From positions 31,099-41,682 of the forward strand of contig CAJUJV010000029.1 of NCBI GenBank assembly GCA_910586845.1: DNA of 10,584 nt, given 5' to 3'. This DNA comes from an uncultured Hungatella sp. (GTDB lineage: Bacteria > Bacillota > Clostridia > Lachnospirales > Lachnospiraceae). The notes below the pieces were generated by a model. It did not search any database. It saw nothing but the letters and a program-made list of their open reading frames with translations, and was not told where the DNA came from. How positions within the stretch are numbered: position 1 is the first letter of the stretch; the number at the start of each line of letters is the position of its first letter. Below, one piece after another: positions 1-7,568 of the stretch. Both the position numbers and the translations under genes were made by a program.

Positions 1-1
1 C

Positions 2-1774
2 AATATACTGGAAGGGAAGGACACCTTAGGTATCATGCCGACTGGGGCAGGTAAGTCCCTGTGTTATCAGATACCGGCTTTGATGACGGAGGGGATCACT
101 CTGGTGATTTCGCCGCTCATTTCTTTAATGAAAGATCAGGTAGGAAGCCTAAACCAGGCCGGAATACACGCCGCTTTTTTAAATAGCTCCTTAACGGTAA
201 ATCAATATTACAAAGCCCTGGCCTTTGCAAAGCAGGGACGGTATCCGATTATTTACGTGGCGCCGGAACGGCTGGTCACAGAAGAATTTCTGGATTTTGC
301 CTTACACAGTAAGATTGCGATGGTAGCAGTAGATGAGGCCCACTGTGTATCTCAGTGGGGACAGGATTTCAGGCCGAGCTATTTAAAGATCGTTGAATTT
401 ATTAAGAGACTGCCAAAGCGCCCTGTCGTAAGCGCCTTTACGGCTACGGCAACGAAGGAAGTCAGAGATGATATTATCGACATATTAGAGCTGCAAAGTC
501 CTGCGGTGATCACTACGGGTTTTGACAGGAGCAATCTGTATTTTGGCGTTATGACGGTAAAAGACAGATATGGCGCCATCAAAAATTATCTGGAAACACA
601 CAGGGGGGACAGCGGTATTATCTACTGCCTTACCAGAAAACATGTGGAAGAAGTCTGTGACAGGCTCATAAAGGATGGATTTTCGGCGACCAGATATCAT
701 GCGGGACTAAGGGACGAGGAGCGGAGGCGGAACCAGGATGATTTTATCTATGACAGATCTCCGGTCATCGTGGCCACGTCCGCTTTCGGCATGGGCATCG
801 ACAAGTCCAATGTAAGGTTCGTCCTCCACTGCGGGATGCCGAAAAATATCGAATCCTATTATCAGGAGGCAGGCCGCGCAGGACGTGACGGAGAACCGGC
901 AGAGTGTATCTTATATTACAGCGGAAAAGACGTGATCACCAATCAGCTGTTTATCGACAATAACCAGGACAACGGGGAACTGGATGAAGTGACCAGGGCC
1001 ATAGTAAGGGAACGGGACCAAGAGCGGCTGAGGAAGATGACGTTCTATTGCTTTACCAATGAATGTCTCAGGGATTACATATTAAAGTATTTTGGAGAGT
1101 ACGGAAGCAATTACTGCGGAAACTGCTCCAATTGCCTGACTCAGTTTGAGCAGGCGGACGTAACGGAGATCGCCAGGGCACTGATCGGCTGTGCAGACAG
1201 CAGCAGGCAGAGATACGGCACGACGGTGATCATTGATACGGTGCATGGAGCCAATACTGCGAAGATAAAGAGCTACAGAATGAATGAAAACCCTTATTAT
1301 GCCGTTTTAAGCAAAGTTCCCACATACAGGATCAGACAGGTGTTGAATTATCTCCAATTAGAAGAATACCTGTCCGTTACCGGTGACGATTATGCCGTGG
1401 TTAAGCTGACGGCGAAATCCAGAGAGGTCACGGAAGACCATAAGCAGATCCTTATGAAACTGGCAAAAGAGCCTGACAGACCTGTAAAGGAAACACGGTC
1501 CGGGAGCAGGAAGAATAAAGCGGGTTCGTCAGGAAAAGAACGGTTTACAGAGAAAGAAGAAAGTCTGTTTGAGAGACTGAGAGGCCTCAGAACAGAGATC
1601 GCGAGAGAAGAAAAAGTACCTCCCTACATTGTATTTTCCGATAAGACACTGACTCATATGTGTATCATAAAACCCCGGACGAGAGCCGAGATGCTGACGG
1701 TGTCCGGGGTAGGTGAATTCAAATTTGAAAAATATGGGGAACGATTTCTGGCCTGTCTGAGGGCAGAAGATTAG
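2..1774 (+). CDS. recQ: ATP-dependent DNA helicase RecQ (5'-truncated by window edge)
   Basis: A 3'-5' DNA helicase of recombination and fork repair in the cytoplasm. The reading frame is already open at position 2, and 11 RecQ-like residues precede the Met codon at 35, so that Met is internal and the true start lies before the window. Counting from that Met: Walker A GAGKS (4-8), motif Ia LVISPL, DEAH box (100-103) followed by the RecQ aromatic-rich loop CVSQWGQDFRP, motif III AFTATAT, and motifs V-VI running to YYQEAGRAGRDG (275-286). Cysteines 344, 361, 364 and 367 have the 17-3-3 spacing of the RecQ zinc site. An RQC-like region follows, then a charged Ser/Lys/Arg linker (about 480-503) and a C-terminal HRDC domain (about 504-579). 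The visible length is close to a full bacterial RecQ of about 600 residues. The stop overlaps the converging DUF4956 gene by 4 bases, with no terminator between them. Family assignment is firm. Confidence 0.97.
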   Translation, partial: NILEGKDTLGIMPTGAGKSLCYQIPALMTEGITLVISPLISLMKDQVGSLNQAGIHAAFLNSSLTVNQYYKALAFAKQGRYPIIYVAPERLVTEEFLDFALHSKIAMVAVDEAHCVSQWGQDFRPSYLKIVEFIKRLPKRPVVSAFTATATKEVRDDIIDILELQSPAVITTGFDRSNLYFGVMTVKDRYGAIKNYLETHRGDSGIIYCLTRKHVEEVCDRLIKDGFSATRYHAGLRDEERRRNQDDFIYDRSPVIVATSAFGMGIDKSNVRFVLHCGMPKNIESYYQEAGRAGRDGEPAECILYYSGKDVITNQLFIDNNQDNGELDEVTRAIVRERDQERLRKMTFYCFTNECLRDYILKYFGEYGSNYCGNCSNCLTQFEQADVTEIARALIGCADSSRQRYGTTVIIDTVHGANTAKIKSYRMNENPYYAVLSKVPTYRIRQVLNYLQLEEYLSVTGDDYAVVKLTAKSREVTEDHKQILMKLAKEPDRPVKETRSGSRKNKAGSSGKERFTEKEESLFERLRGLRTEIAREEKVPPYIVFSDKTLTHMCIIKPRTRAEMLTVSGVGEFKFEKYGERFLACLRAED

Positions 1775-2445
1775 AGGGTGATATCGCCGCTGTGTTCTAC
1801 CAGAGAGGCAGAGGTAATGCCATCCAGTTCCATCAGTTCCGCCATCATGACTTTCTGATTCCGGGGCTGAACTTCCACTGTCAGGCTCAGACTGTTTTTC
1901 AGCACATTTCTGGCCCGTGTCCTGGCATAGCGGCAGCTTTTTTCCACGATCTCCATGATCTCTTCTTCCCTCTTATGAGAATCGGCATTGACCACCAGGA
2001 TCAGGGAGCTTCTGGATTCCGGCATCATGGCAAACAGCACAAGCGCCGCCGTGACCGCAAGGGAGGCGATGACAGCGATGATGGCATAACCTGCTCCGCA
2101 GATGATGCCTGCGCTGATGGACCAGAAGAGGAAGACCAGGTCCATGGGATCCTTGATAGCGGTCCGGAAGCGGACGATGGACAGGGCGCCTACCATTCCC
2201 AGGGACACTACGATGTTGGCCTGGATCGTGAGGATGACGGAAGATGTGATGACGGCCAGGGCGATCAGGGAAAGGCTGAAATTTTTGTTGTAAAAGGAAT
2301 TCCGGTTTATGCTTTTGTAGATCATAAAGATGTATACGGCGATCACGGCCGTGGACAGGATACAGACCAGGACCGTGCCCACATCCAGGCTTCCCGATAC
2401 GTAACCTTTTAAAAATGCCCGTTCAATCATTTCCTTTAATTCCAT
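1771..2445 (-). CDS. DUF4956 domain-containing multi-pass membrane protein
   Basis: A 224-residue integral membrane protein of the DUF4956 family, whose biochemical function I do not know. Hydrophobic segments lie at about 23-43, 57-80, 104-120 and 120-141. The family hallmark between them runs from G83 to D102 and contains ALSIVRFRTAIKDPMD (87-102), a charged RFR..KDP block between membrane segments. The C-terminal 80 residues are soluble, with a beta-alpha-beta look (LILVVNAD, 148-155; SLSLTVEV, 185-192). The start is backed by AAAAGGAG 7 bases before the ATG. It is the last gene of the minus-strand operon, 30 bases after the VTC-domain gene. From established annotation, DUF4956 genes often sit beside VTC-domain genes. 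I infer that it may be the membrane partner of the VTC protein, which has no membrane segment of its own. The stop codon overlaps the recQ stop codon. Family call is strong; function is open. Confidence 0.92.
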   Translation of the reverse strand: MELKEMIERAFLKGYVSGSLDVGTVLVCILSTAVIAVYIFMIYKSINRNSFYNKNFSLSLIALAVITSSVILTIQANIVVSLGMVGALSIVRFRTAIKDPMDLVFLFWSISAGIICGAGYAIIAVIASLAVTAALVLFAMMPESRSSLILVVNADSHKREEEIMEIVEKSCRYARTRARNVLKNSLSLTVEVQPRNQKVMMAELMELDGITSASLVEHSGDITL

Positions 2446-2475
2446 AAATATTCTCCTTTTGCGTTTTCCGTCTTT

Positions 2476-3159
2476 TTAGAGATGATACACTCTGCACATG
2501 TAATATTTTGAGAAGGAAGTCCACTGCAGGCTGTTGAGCTGCAGAGAATCCTGGATATGAAGAGGGAGCAGCTGGTCCCACTTGACTTCCAGGACGCTGC
2601 TGCCGGGGCTCATGACCGGCCGGAAACCGTAGTCTCCTGACAGAAAACGGCCGGTGTCGCCGGAAGAAGACAGCTTCCTGTCAAAGGTGATCCGCACATT
2701 TCCCGCCGGATAGACAAAGGGAATGCGCTCATAGGATACGATGACTCTGGGAGTAAGGCATCTGAGCTGCAGCTCCAGAAAAAGCTGCTGCTTCTGGCCG
2801 GACAGATCGGGAGTCACGGCAGGGATCCGGCCTTCTGCCAGCATCTGTCCTTCCTCCGGAGTCAACGGGCAGGACACTTTTATGGTCATTCCCCGCACCT
2901 TGCTCTTTTTCTCCAGCCGGAGGAGGGAGATGTCGTCATTGTAATACCGCATGCGGAATTTGGAACGCCGGTCCGTGCCGCTCTCATTATCCAGAAGGCA
3001 GCTGTCGTTATGATCGTCAAAATACAGGCTTCGGATAAAATAAGAGCCGTCGGGGCCGGAGTAGGGATCAGGGGCCAGGATACAGGCGGCTCTCTGTCTC
3101 AGAAGCTCTTCCTCTGCCTGATTGATCAGATATTTGTATTCATGTCTGGCTCTACTCAT
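2476..3159 (-). CDS. VTC domain-containing protein (polyphosphate polymerase-like)
   Basis: A 227-residue single-domain protein of the VTC family, the triphosphate-tunnel fold. In yeast Vtc4 this domain makes polyphosphate from ATP. Visible hallmarks are RHEYKYLI (5-12), the SLYFDD strand (44-49), KFRMRYY (67-73), the basic strand LEKKSKVRG (82-90), VSYERIPFVY (141-150), VRITFDRKL (155-163), LEVKW with the acidic residue expected to bind metal (E191), and SFSKYY (215-220) with the conserved late Lys 218. The alternating Arg/Lys tunnel residues and the Glu appear kept, so catalysis is plausible. There is no signal peptide or membrane segment, so the protein is cytoplasmic. Its start overlaps the end of the preceding gene by 8 bases and its ribosome site is weak, which suggests translational coupling. 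It is 30 bases from the DUF4956 gene. Other enzymes of the CYTH/tunnel superfamily use different triphosphates, so the polyphosphate product is inferred. Confidence 0.92.
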   Translation of the reverse strand: MSRARHEYKYLINQAEEELLRQRAACILAPDPYSGPDGSYFIRSLYFDDHNDSCLLDNESGTDRRSKFRMRYYNDDISLLRLEKKSKVRGMTIKVSCPLTPEEGQMLAEGRIPAVTPDLSGQKQQLFLELQLRCLTPRVIVSYERIPFVYPAGNVRITFDRKLSSSGDTGRFLSGDYGFRPVMSPGSSVLEVKWDQLLPLHIQDSLQLNSLQWTSFSKYYMCRVYHL

Positions 3160-4027
3160 CTTCCAGGCACCCCGCTGTCAGAAACCGGCTTCCTGCCACG
3201 TCCAGCTGTCCCAGAACAGAGTCTGTCCGTACCGAACAGTTGCGGACATAGAGATCGCCGGAGGAAACGATGGAGTACTCTCCCGCTATGACCGAGATCT
3301 GTCCTCCGCACAGATCTATGGTGCCTCTGTCATCCTTTCCCGATTTTGTGGTGCGGAGGCCGGATTTTTTGCTCTCGATCCGGAGGGAGCCGGCGCTGAT
3401 CAGGATCCCGTCATTGCCCTGGATCCCGTGGCCGGAAGACTGGAGGAAGATGTCGCCTCCCAGGATCTTGACCGTATCCCTGGAATGAAGGGCATCATTG
3501 TAGTATCCATAGAGAGAAAGAGCTCCGGAACCGTTGATAGTCAGATCGCAGCTGCTGTAGATGGAGGCATCCTGATTGTCGGAGCCTCTGTAGTGGGCGC
3601 TGTCCCGGATGATATTGTCCGTGCCCTCTGCCAGAGTGATCACCACTTTTCCTGCAGAGTTCACAAGGATGGCCGGGCCGGACCGGGAATGGATGCTCAC
3701 GTCTTTTAAATACAGATGTACGATCTGTTCCTCGGCATCCACAGAGATCTGCCCGTTATATTCCCCTGTCAGGATATAGGTGCCTGCCTGGGTGATGGTG
3801 TAATCATCAGAGAGCTGGGACAGATCGATCATTGATCCGGAGCCGGGATCCGTGTTCAGATCCGCTTTGGTCAGAGGGAAGGAGGTCTGACCTTCACCGG
3901 AGGGACCGGGCTCCGGGATAGAGGGGCTGCTTTCTGAGGGGAGCACCAGAAAGGCTCTCGTGAGAAACAGAAAACAGCAGGTCATGGCCAGGGCGCATAT
4001 GCGCGGAAATGTGATTTGAATTTTCAT
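3152..4027 (-). CDS. Exported carbohydrate-binding beta-helix protein, Cthe_2159 type
   Basis: A 291-residue secreted protein resembling the Cthe_2159 carbohydrate-binding family (Pfam family formerly DUF4353), a right-handed beta-helix known to bind acidic polysaccharide and cellulose. The N-terminus has a basic start (MKIQITFPR), a hydrophobic stretch (about 10-29) and a Ser/Pro-rich linker (31-50). No clear AXA site is visible, so it may be cleaved or stay anchored. The body (about 72-255) is made of short strand repeats: AGTYILTGEYNGQISV, IVHLYLKDVSI, SSCDLTINGSGALSLYG, YNDALHSRDTVKILGGDI, GIQGNDGILISAGSL. I place the start at 4027. It forms an ATGA overlap with the CotH stop and has AAAGGA upstream, whereas an in-frame Met at 4063 has no ribosome site. 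The end overlaps the VTC gene by 8 bases. In this context it may bind the surface polymer handled by the operon; the ligand is unknown. Confidence 0.85.
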   Translation of the reverse strand: MKIQITFPRICALAMTCCFLFLTRAFLVLPSESSPSIPEPGPSGEGQTSFPLTKADLNTDPGSGSMIDLSQLSDDYTITQAGTYILTGEYNGQISVDAEEQIVHLYLKDVSIHSRSGPAILVNSAGKVVITLAEGTDNIIRDSAHYRGSDNQDASIYSSCDLTINGSGALSLYGYYNDALHSRDTVKILGGDIFLQSSGHGIQGNDGILISAGSLRIESKKSGLRTTKSGKDDRGTIDLCGGQISVIAGEYSIVSSGDLYVRNCSVRTDSVLGQLDVAGSRFLTAGCLEDE

Positions 4028-6522
4028 GGGACAGATCTGTTCCTTTCTGTCTTGGGTTCCCATGTGGAACCGTTTTTTAAACTGCAGTCAAAATAACTGG
4101 TGATATAGCCGTATCGCTCATTGAAAAAAGTCCGGACATCCTCTGTCTGCCGGTAAAATTCGGCGAGAACGTTCTGGTCGGAGCCGTAAAAACGGAGATA
4201 TTCTTTTTCGATCGGATCCTTCATAAAGTCCTGAAAATGATCGATAAAATCGCTGATCCGGTCAGGATCAAATTCTGTCTGAGCCATATCCAGGATGGTG
4301 GAGACAAACTGGTCATAAAACTGATGATTTTTTATCAGACTGTCAAAAAGAGGATCCGCGCTTCTGGTCATGGTAAGAGTGTCATCAAATGACCGGGAGG
4401 AGGTCATGCCTCCGCTGTTTACATCGAAAAGAATCCACCGCCATCTTCCGTCAGAGAAGGTTCCTTCCTCCACATCCCGGGTCCGCCACAGGGCATAATT
4501 GCCGCCGGGCCAGTCGTCGGTCCTGGAAATATAGATCTCGGCCGCATAATAATCGATATAGCTGTCCATATCCATAAGCGTGCAGGCTGTCTGGTAATTT
4601 TCGTCAAGAGACATGTCGTTGTTTAAGACAAAGGACCGAAGCCGGCTGTAGAGATCGATATCTTCTGCCATTCCCAGAGAGACGCCTCCGTTTTTGATCA
4701 TGACCACATTGTCGCCTCTCACGTCGTAATAATATTCAAAATATTCTTCGTCGTATTTCTCAGTCAGCCAGTAGACCCCCCAGTATTCTCCGTTGAGAAA
4801 CATGCTGTATGGTTCGAATTTCATGGTGGAAAAATTCCGGTCCGGTATCAGAGAAGCCATAAGATAATCGTTGAGCTTGACCAGATAGTCGTCTCCTCCG
4901 GCGAAGAGAGTGACCCTCTTCGGTTCGTAGCTGTTGTCAAAAAGAGGGGCTTTCAGGCGTTTTTCGCCGTCATACTCTTTTCTGGAATAAAAGTTAAAGC
5001 TTCTGGGCAGATACCCCCGGCTTCCGCCTCCCTGTATGCGCATGCCGCCGTTTTTGGTAAGCACCGGCTGCCGGTGCTGATCGAAAAACTGGAGACATAC
5101 CGGCCGTTCCCACATCTTTCCTCTCTGTCTGTAGTTGGCATCCCACCACCACCAGAAGGGCGCGTACCATACGTTTTTTTCTGAGGAGGCAAAGAGGTCA
5201 TAAATATTTCCCAGGACATAGATTCCTTTTTCGGGATCGAAGAGATTGTCCGGGTCGGTGATGACAGACAGGATATTCATCCCGTCATAGCCTTTTTTGG
5301 CGTCAAAGCCAACAAAATAAGAAGCCGAGGAGACGGGGCTGGTATGTCCGTACTCATCCATACACAGGGCCCGGATGACCGTGCATTTGTCGATCGGCTT
5401 GTCGGGGGCCCGGTAACCGGGAGGATCGTACTCGGTGTTTAAGATCTCCCCGGTAAGGAATCCGGAGGACACGTCTTCTCTCATGCTCCACACATTGGGA
5501 TTGCTGCTGGCATCGCTGATTGGGACAGGGCCTTCATAGAGCAGTGAATCCGGAGAAGGAGTGCTGCCATCCAGAGTGTAGTAGATCCTGGCATTGTTTT
5601 CCGAGAAAAGAAACAGTTCAAATCCTTCTTCATAAAATCCGCCGGGTCTGGAAAAAACGGGGGCGGACAGGACCAGGGAGGATGCCTGGTTATCACCTCC
5701 CGGAGAGCCGGTCCGCACTTCAAAGACAGAACCGCCGTCGGGAACACGACAGTATCCGGTATCCACAGTCAGAGGAGGACAAAAGACCTGATCCAGGACA
5801 GTCCCATCCTCATCCGACAGCCAGACGGTCTCTCCCTTGTCGGAGATCCGGAAAGAGGATCTGTCATCCAGAAAGATCAGAAGGTGTGTGCGGGGGGCCA
5901 GGATCATATCTTCTATCCGGTATTTTTTCAATTCATCCTGGTCGTCGGAAAGATAGAGACCAATGACAGGATAGGAGATATACCCGGAGTTATACAATTC
6001 CACATAGTCCCATACCTGCATGTTTTCATCCGGAAGGAGTGTGGCATTGGTGCTGCACAGCTCATTGATCACCAGTTTCCTTCTGGCGGAAACAGAAACA
6101 GGGACCCACAGGATTAAAATAAGAAGGATCCCTGACAGAGAGAGCAGGACGAGAGGTTTCCGCGGTTTCCAGACGCCCCGGAAGCCGCCGGGCCCGAACC
6201 CCAGGCGCAGCAGATATCCGAAGATCAGGGCAAAGAACGTGCACAGGCCCAGCATCATGGGAAAGGCGGGGAGATCCTCCCAGGTAAACAGGATCATCCC
6301 CACCCGATAGGCAGTTTCTTTAATACGGACATGATGAAACAGGATCAGGTGGGCCAGAACATAACCGGCCCCGTTCAGCACAAGAGAGGCGGCTGTCAGC
6401 AGAAAAACAGAAAGCCGCCGGAATCTGCAGCGGGCAGGAACGGCTGTCAGTATGGTTATGATCACGGGGATCAGATGTATCGTCAGGATACATGTCAGCA
6501 GCAGGATTCCACGATGGGGCAT
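4024..6522 (-). CDS. Membrane-anchored CotH-family protein with lamin-tail and chitobiase-like domains
   Basis: An 832-residue multidomain protein. About 148 N-terminal residues hold four hydrophobic helices (about 5-28, 37-62, 86-107, 124-145). The positively charged loops ARCRFRR (30-36) and RGVWKPRKP (115-123) predict an extracellular C-terminus. Next come a lamin-tail-like domain (about 149-270, VINELCSTN and DYVELYN), a chitobiase C-terminal-like beta domain (about 287-405, YYTLDGSTPSPDS) and the CotH domain (about 415-810). CotH blocks include ITDPDNLFDPEKGIYV, GGMRIQGGGSRG, FLNGEYWGVYWLTEK, DDWPGGNYALWR and WILFDVNSG. CotH of Bacillus is an atypical protein kinase acting on spore coat. 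Here D670 with N675 five residues on, and D700, are my candidates for catalytic base and metal ligands. No spore gene is nearby. The start has AAAGGAG 10 bases upstream, 26 bases after the pfkB stop. An unusual WWWW run sits at 457-460. The family is firm; kinase activity is inferred. Confidence 0.93.
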   Translation of the reverse strand: MPHRGILLLTCILTIHLIPVIITILTAVPARCRFRRLSVFLLTAASLVLNGAGYVLAHLILFHHVRIKETAYRVGMILFTWEDLPAFPMMLGLCTFFALIFGYLLRLGFGPGGFRGVWKPRKPLVLLSLSGILLILILWVPVSVSARRKLVINELCSTNATLLPDENMQVWDYVELYNSGYISYPVIGLYLSDDQDELKKYRIEDMILAPRTHLLIFLDDRSSFRISDKGETVWLSDEDGTVLDQVFCPPLTVDTGYCRVPDGGSVFEVRTGSPGGDNQASSLVLSAPVFSRPGGFYEEGFELFLFSENNARIYYTLDGSTPSPDSLLYEGPVPISDASSNPNVWSMREDVSSGFLTGEILNTEYDPPGYRAPDKPIDKCTVIRALCMDEYGHTSPVSSASYFVGFDAKKGYDGMNILSVITDPDNLFDPEKGIYVLGNIYDLFASSEKNVWYAPFWWWWDANYRQRGKMWERPVCLQFFDQHRQPVLTKNGGMRIQGGGSRGYLPRSFNFYSRKEYDGEKRLKAPLFDNSYEPKRVTLFAGGDDYLVKLNDYLMASLIPDRNFSTMKFEPYSMFLNGEYWGVYWLTEKYDEEYFEYYYDVRGDNVVMIKNGGVSLGMAEDIDLYSRLRSFVLNNDMSLDENYQTACTLMDMDSYIDYYAAEIYISRTDDWPGGNYALWRTRDVEEGTFSDGRWRWILFDVNSGGMTSSRSFDDTLTMTRSADPLFDSLIKNHQFYDQFVSTILDMAQTEFDPDRISDFIDHFQDFMKDPIEKEYLRFYGSDQNVLAEFYRQTEDVRTFFNERYGYITSYFDCSLKNGSTWEPKTERNRSVP

Positions 6523-6548
6523 GGTTCAGATACTCCTTTAAAACAGGA

Positions 6549-7454
6549 TTAAAGACCGGAAAAGGGCGGCACCCTATCAGGGGGCAGGGAAGCGCCGGGA
6601 ACCATAGTAACTGCTCCTGCCACCAGATTGGCATAGGCCAGGGCCTGGGGCAGAGGGATGTCCTTTGTCAGACAGGCCAGGATGGTGCCGATGTGGGCAT
6701 CGCCGGCCCCGATGGTGTCGCAGACCGCCGGCACGGGAGGAGAGACGGTAAGATAATGCGCGCCGCCTTTCTCCAGGCAGTATGCTCCTTTAGAGCCCAG
6801 GGTTATGATGACCGTGTTGCCGGTGCGGCCGTTCAGGATATCCGCAGCCTTCTCATAGGAGCCGGCTCCCGTCAGATCCAGAGATTCCTGTTCATTGATA
6901 TGAAGCATGGGATGAAGAGCCATGATCCGGTCGGTCTTCTCCCGGGATATCCGGCAGCCCCGGGGGCCGGGGGCATAACACAGTTCGAGGCCGGGATGCT
7001 TCTCCAGCCAGGAGATCAGGCAGATCCCCGTAGGTTCTTCCACCTCCAGACCGCAGATGTAGGTCAGCCCGAAAGAAGAGGCATCGTAAGGTTCCATCCA
7101 GGATTCCTGAAAGGTATATTCTACGCCGTGATAGGAAAGGAATGTGCGCTCCCCGGAAGCTTCTACCAGACAGTAGCAGCAGCCGTTGTCCCGGTCCGGG
7201 ATCCGGACAGAGACGGGGATCCCCGCCGCCTGCATCCGGTCGGCCACGTAGTTGCCGTACATACCGGTGCCCACAGGGCTTATGAAGGTGTGGGGAGCAT
7301 CGAGAAGCCTCATGATATGGGATACATTATAGGCACATCCTCCTATGGCCATGGTCTGGGAAGAAGGATGGAGATCTTCCTGAGTGACAGGGAGATGGTC
7401 AAGATGAATGATAACGTCCACACAGGTGGAACCGATGATCAGTGCCGGTTTCAT
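6549..7454 (-). CDS. PfkB-family carbohydrate/nucleoside kinase
   Basis: A 301-residue cytoplasmic kinase of the PfkB/ribokinase family, which phosphorylates a sugar or nucleoside hydroxyl with ATP. It opens with the Rossmann-like strand ALIIGSTCVDVIIHL (4-18). It has the substrate-side GG..YN motif (38-43), the HINEQE segment (185-190), the nucleotide-side TLGSKGAY strand (218-225) and signature 2, DTIGAGD (246-252), with D252 the expected base. Length is normal for the family. The substrate cannot be read from the sequence; ribose, fructose, adenosine and pseudouridine kinases all share these motifs. I chose the ATG at 7454. An in-frame TTG at 7488-7490 overlaps the -10 box and lies before the likely transcription start, so it cannot be used. 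AAAGGGG precedes the ATG by about 13 bases, rather far. This is the first gene of the minus-strand operon, 26 bases before the CotH gene, so a role in making a precursor for the envelope system is possible but unproven. Confidence 0.92.
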   Translation of the reverse strand: MKPALIIGSTCVDVIIHLDHLPVTQEDLHPSSQTMAIGGCAYNVSHIMRLLDAPHTFISPVGTGMYGNYVADRMQAAGIPVSVRIPDRDNGCCYCLVEASGERTFLSYHGVEYTFQESWMEPYDASSFGLTYICGLEVEEPTGICLISWLEKHPGLELCYAPGPRGCRISREKTDRIMALHPMLHINEQESLDLTGAGSYEKAADILNGRTGNTVIITLGSKGAYCLEKGGAHYLTVSPPVPAVCDTIGAGDAHIGTILACLTKDIPLPQALAYANLVAGAVTMVPGASLPPDRVPPFSGL

Positions 7455-7489
7455 AATAAAGAAGGTTCCCCTTTCCAAAATATGCCCCA

Positions 7490-7518
7490 AGTATAACTGA
7501 TTTTATATGGTTTGTAAA
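7490..7518 (-). promoter_or_regulatory. Sigma-A-type promoter of the pfkB-CotH-VTC-DUF4956 operon
   Basis: Read on the minus strand, TTTACA (7518-7513) and TATACT (7495-7490) are separated by exactly 17 bases, each one mismatch from the -35 consensus TTGACA and the -10 consensus TATAAT. Transcription should begin near 7483, giving a leader of about 30 bases before the pfkB ATG at 7454. No other promoter of this quality was noticed between the genes downstream, so it probably drives all five genes. Confidence 0.8.
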
Positions 7519-7520
7519 CC
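7509..7520. promoter_or_regulatory. 12-base palindrome over the pfkB -35 box, candidate operator
   Basis: GGTTTGTAAACC is a dyad with 5-base arms around a GT centre, and it covers the whole -35 hexamer of the minus-strand promoter. A repressor bound here would block that promoter directly. The opposite promoter's -35 starts 20 bases away, so one protein could affect both directions. LacI-type regulators use palindromes of this size, but no regulator gene is in the window and the assignment is inference. Confidence 0.35.
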
Positions 7521-7539
7521 CGAAATTCCGCAGGCGCTT

Positions 7540-7568
7540 TTGACTTGATAATCCCCGTTCCCTGTGAT
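7540..7568 (+). promoter_or_regulatory. Probable promoter of the aminotransferase-CapA operon
   Basis: TTGACT (7540-7545) and TGTGAT (7563-7568) are 17 bases apart. The -35 is near consensus and the -10 matches four of six positions. It lies back to back with the pfkB promoter, the two -35 boxes being 21 bases apart. The leader would be about 80 bases and contains a weak hairpin (GGCAG 7611-7615 with CTGCC 7619-7623, or CAGGGC 7608-7613 with GCCCTG 7628-7633). I see no riboswitch hallmark in it. Confidence 0.6.

Noticed and set aside
1792..2412. Plus-strand open frame of 206 codons opposite the DUF4956 gene
   Set aside because: Its low-complexity His/Asp/Gly-rich product mirrors the hydrophobic codons of the membrane protein; there is no ribosome site.
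4028..4063. ATG at 4063 as the start of the Cthe_2159-type gene
   Set aside because: There is no ribosome site before it. The ATG at 4027 has the ATGA overlap with the previous gene and begins a typical signal sequence.
7455..7490. TTG at 7488-7490 as the pfkB start
   Set aside because: The codon overlaps and follows the -10 box (7490-7495) and lies before the expected transcription start near 7483.
6492..7496. Plus-strand open frame of 334 codons opposite pfkB
   Set aside because: It is antisense to a clear PfkB kinase, has no ribosome site and reads as a Gly/Asp/Arg/His-rich mixture without family motifs; a shadow of GC-biased codons.
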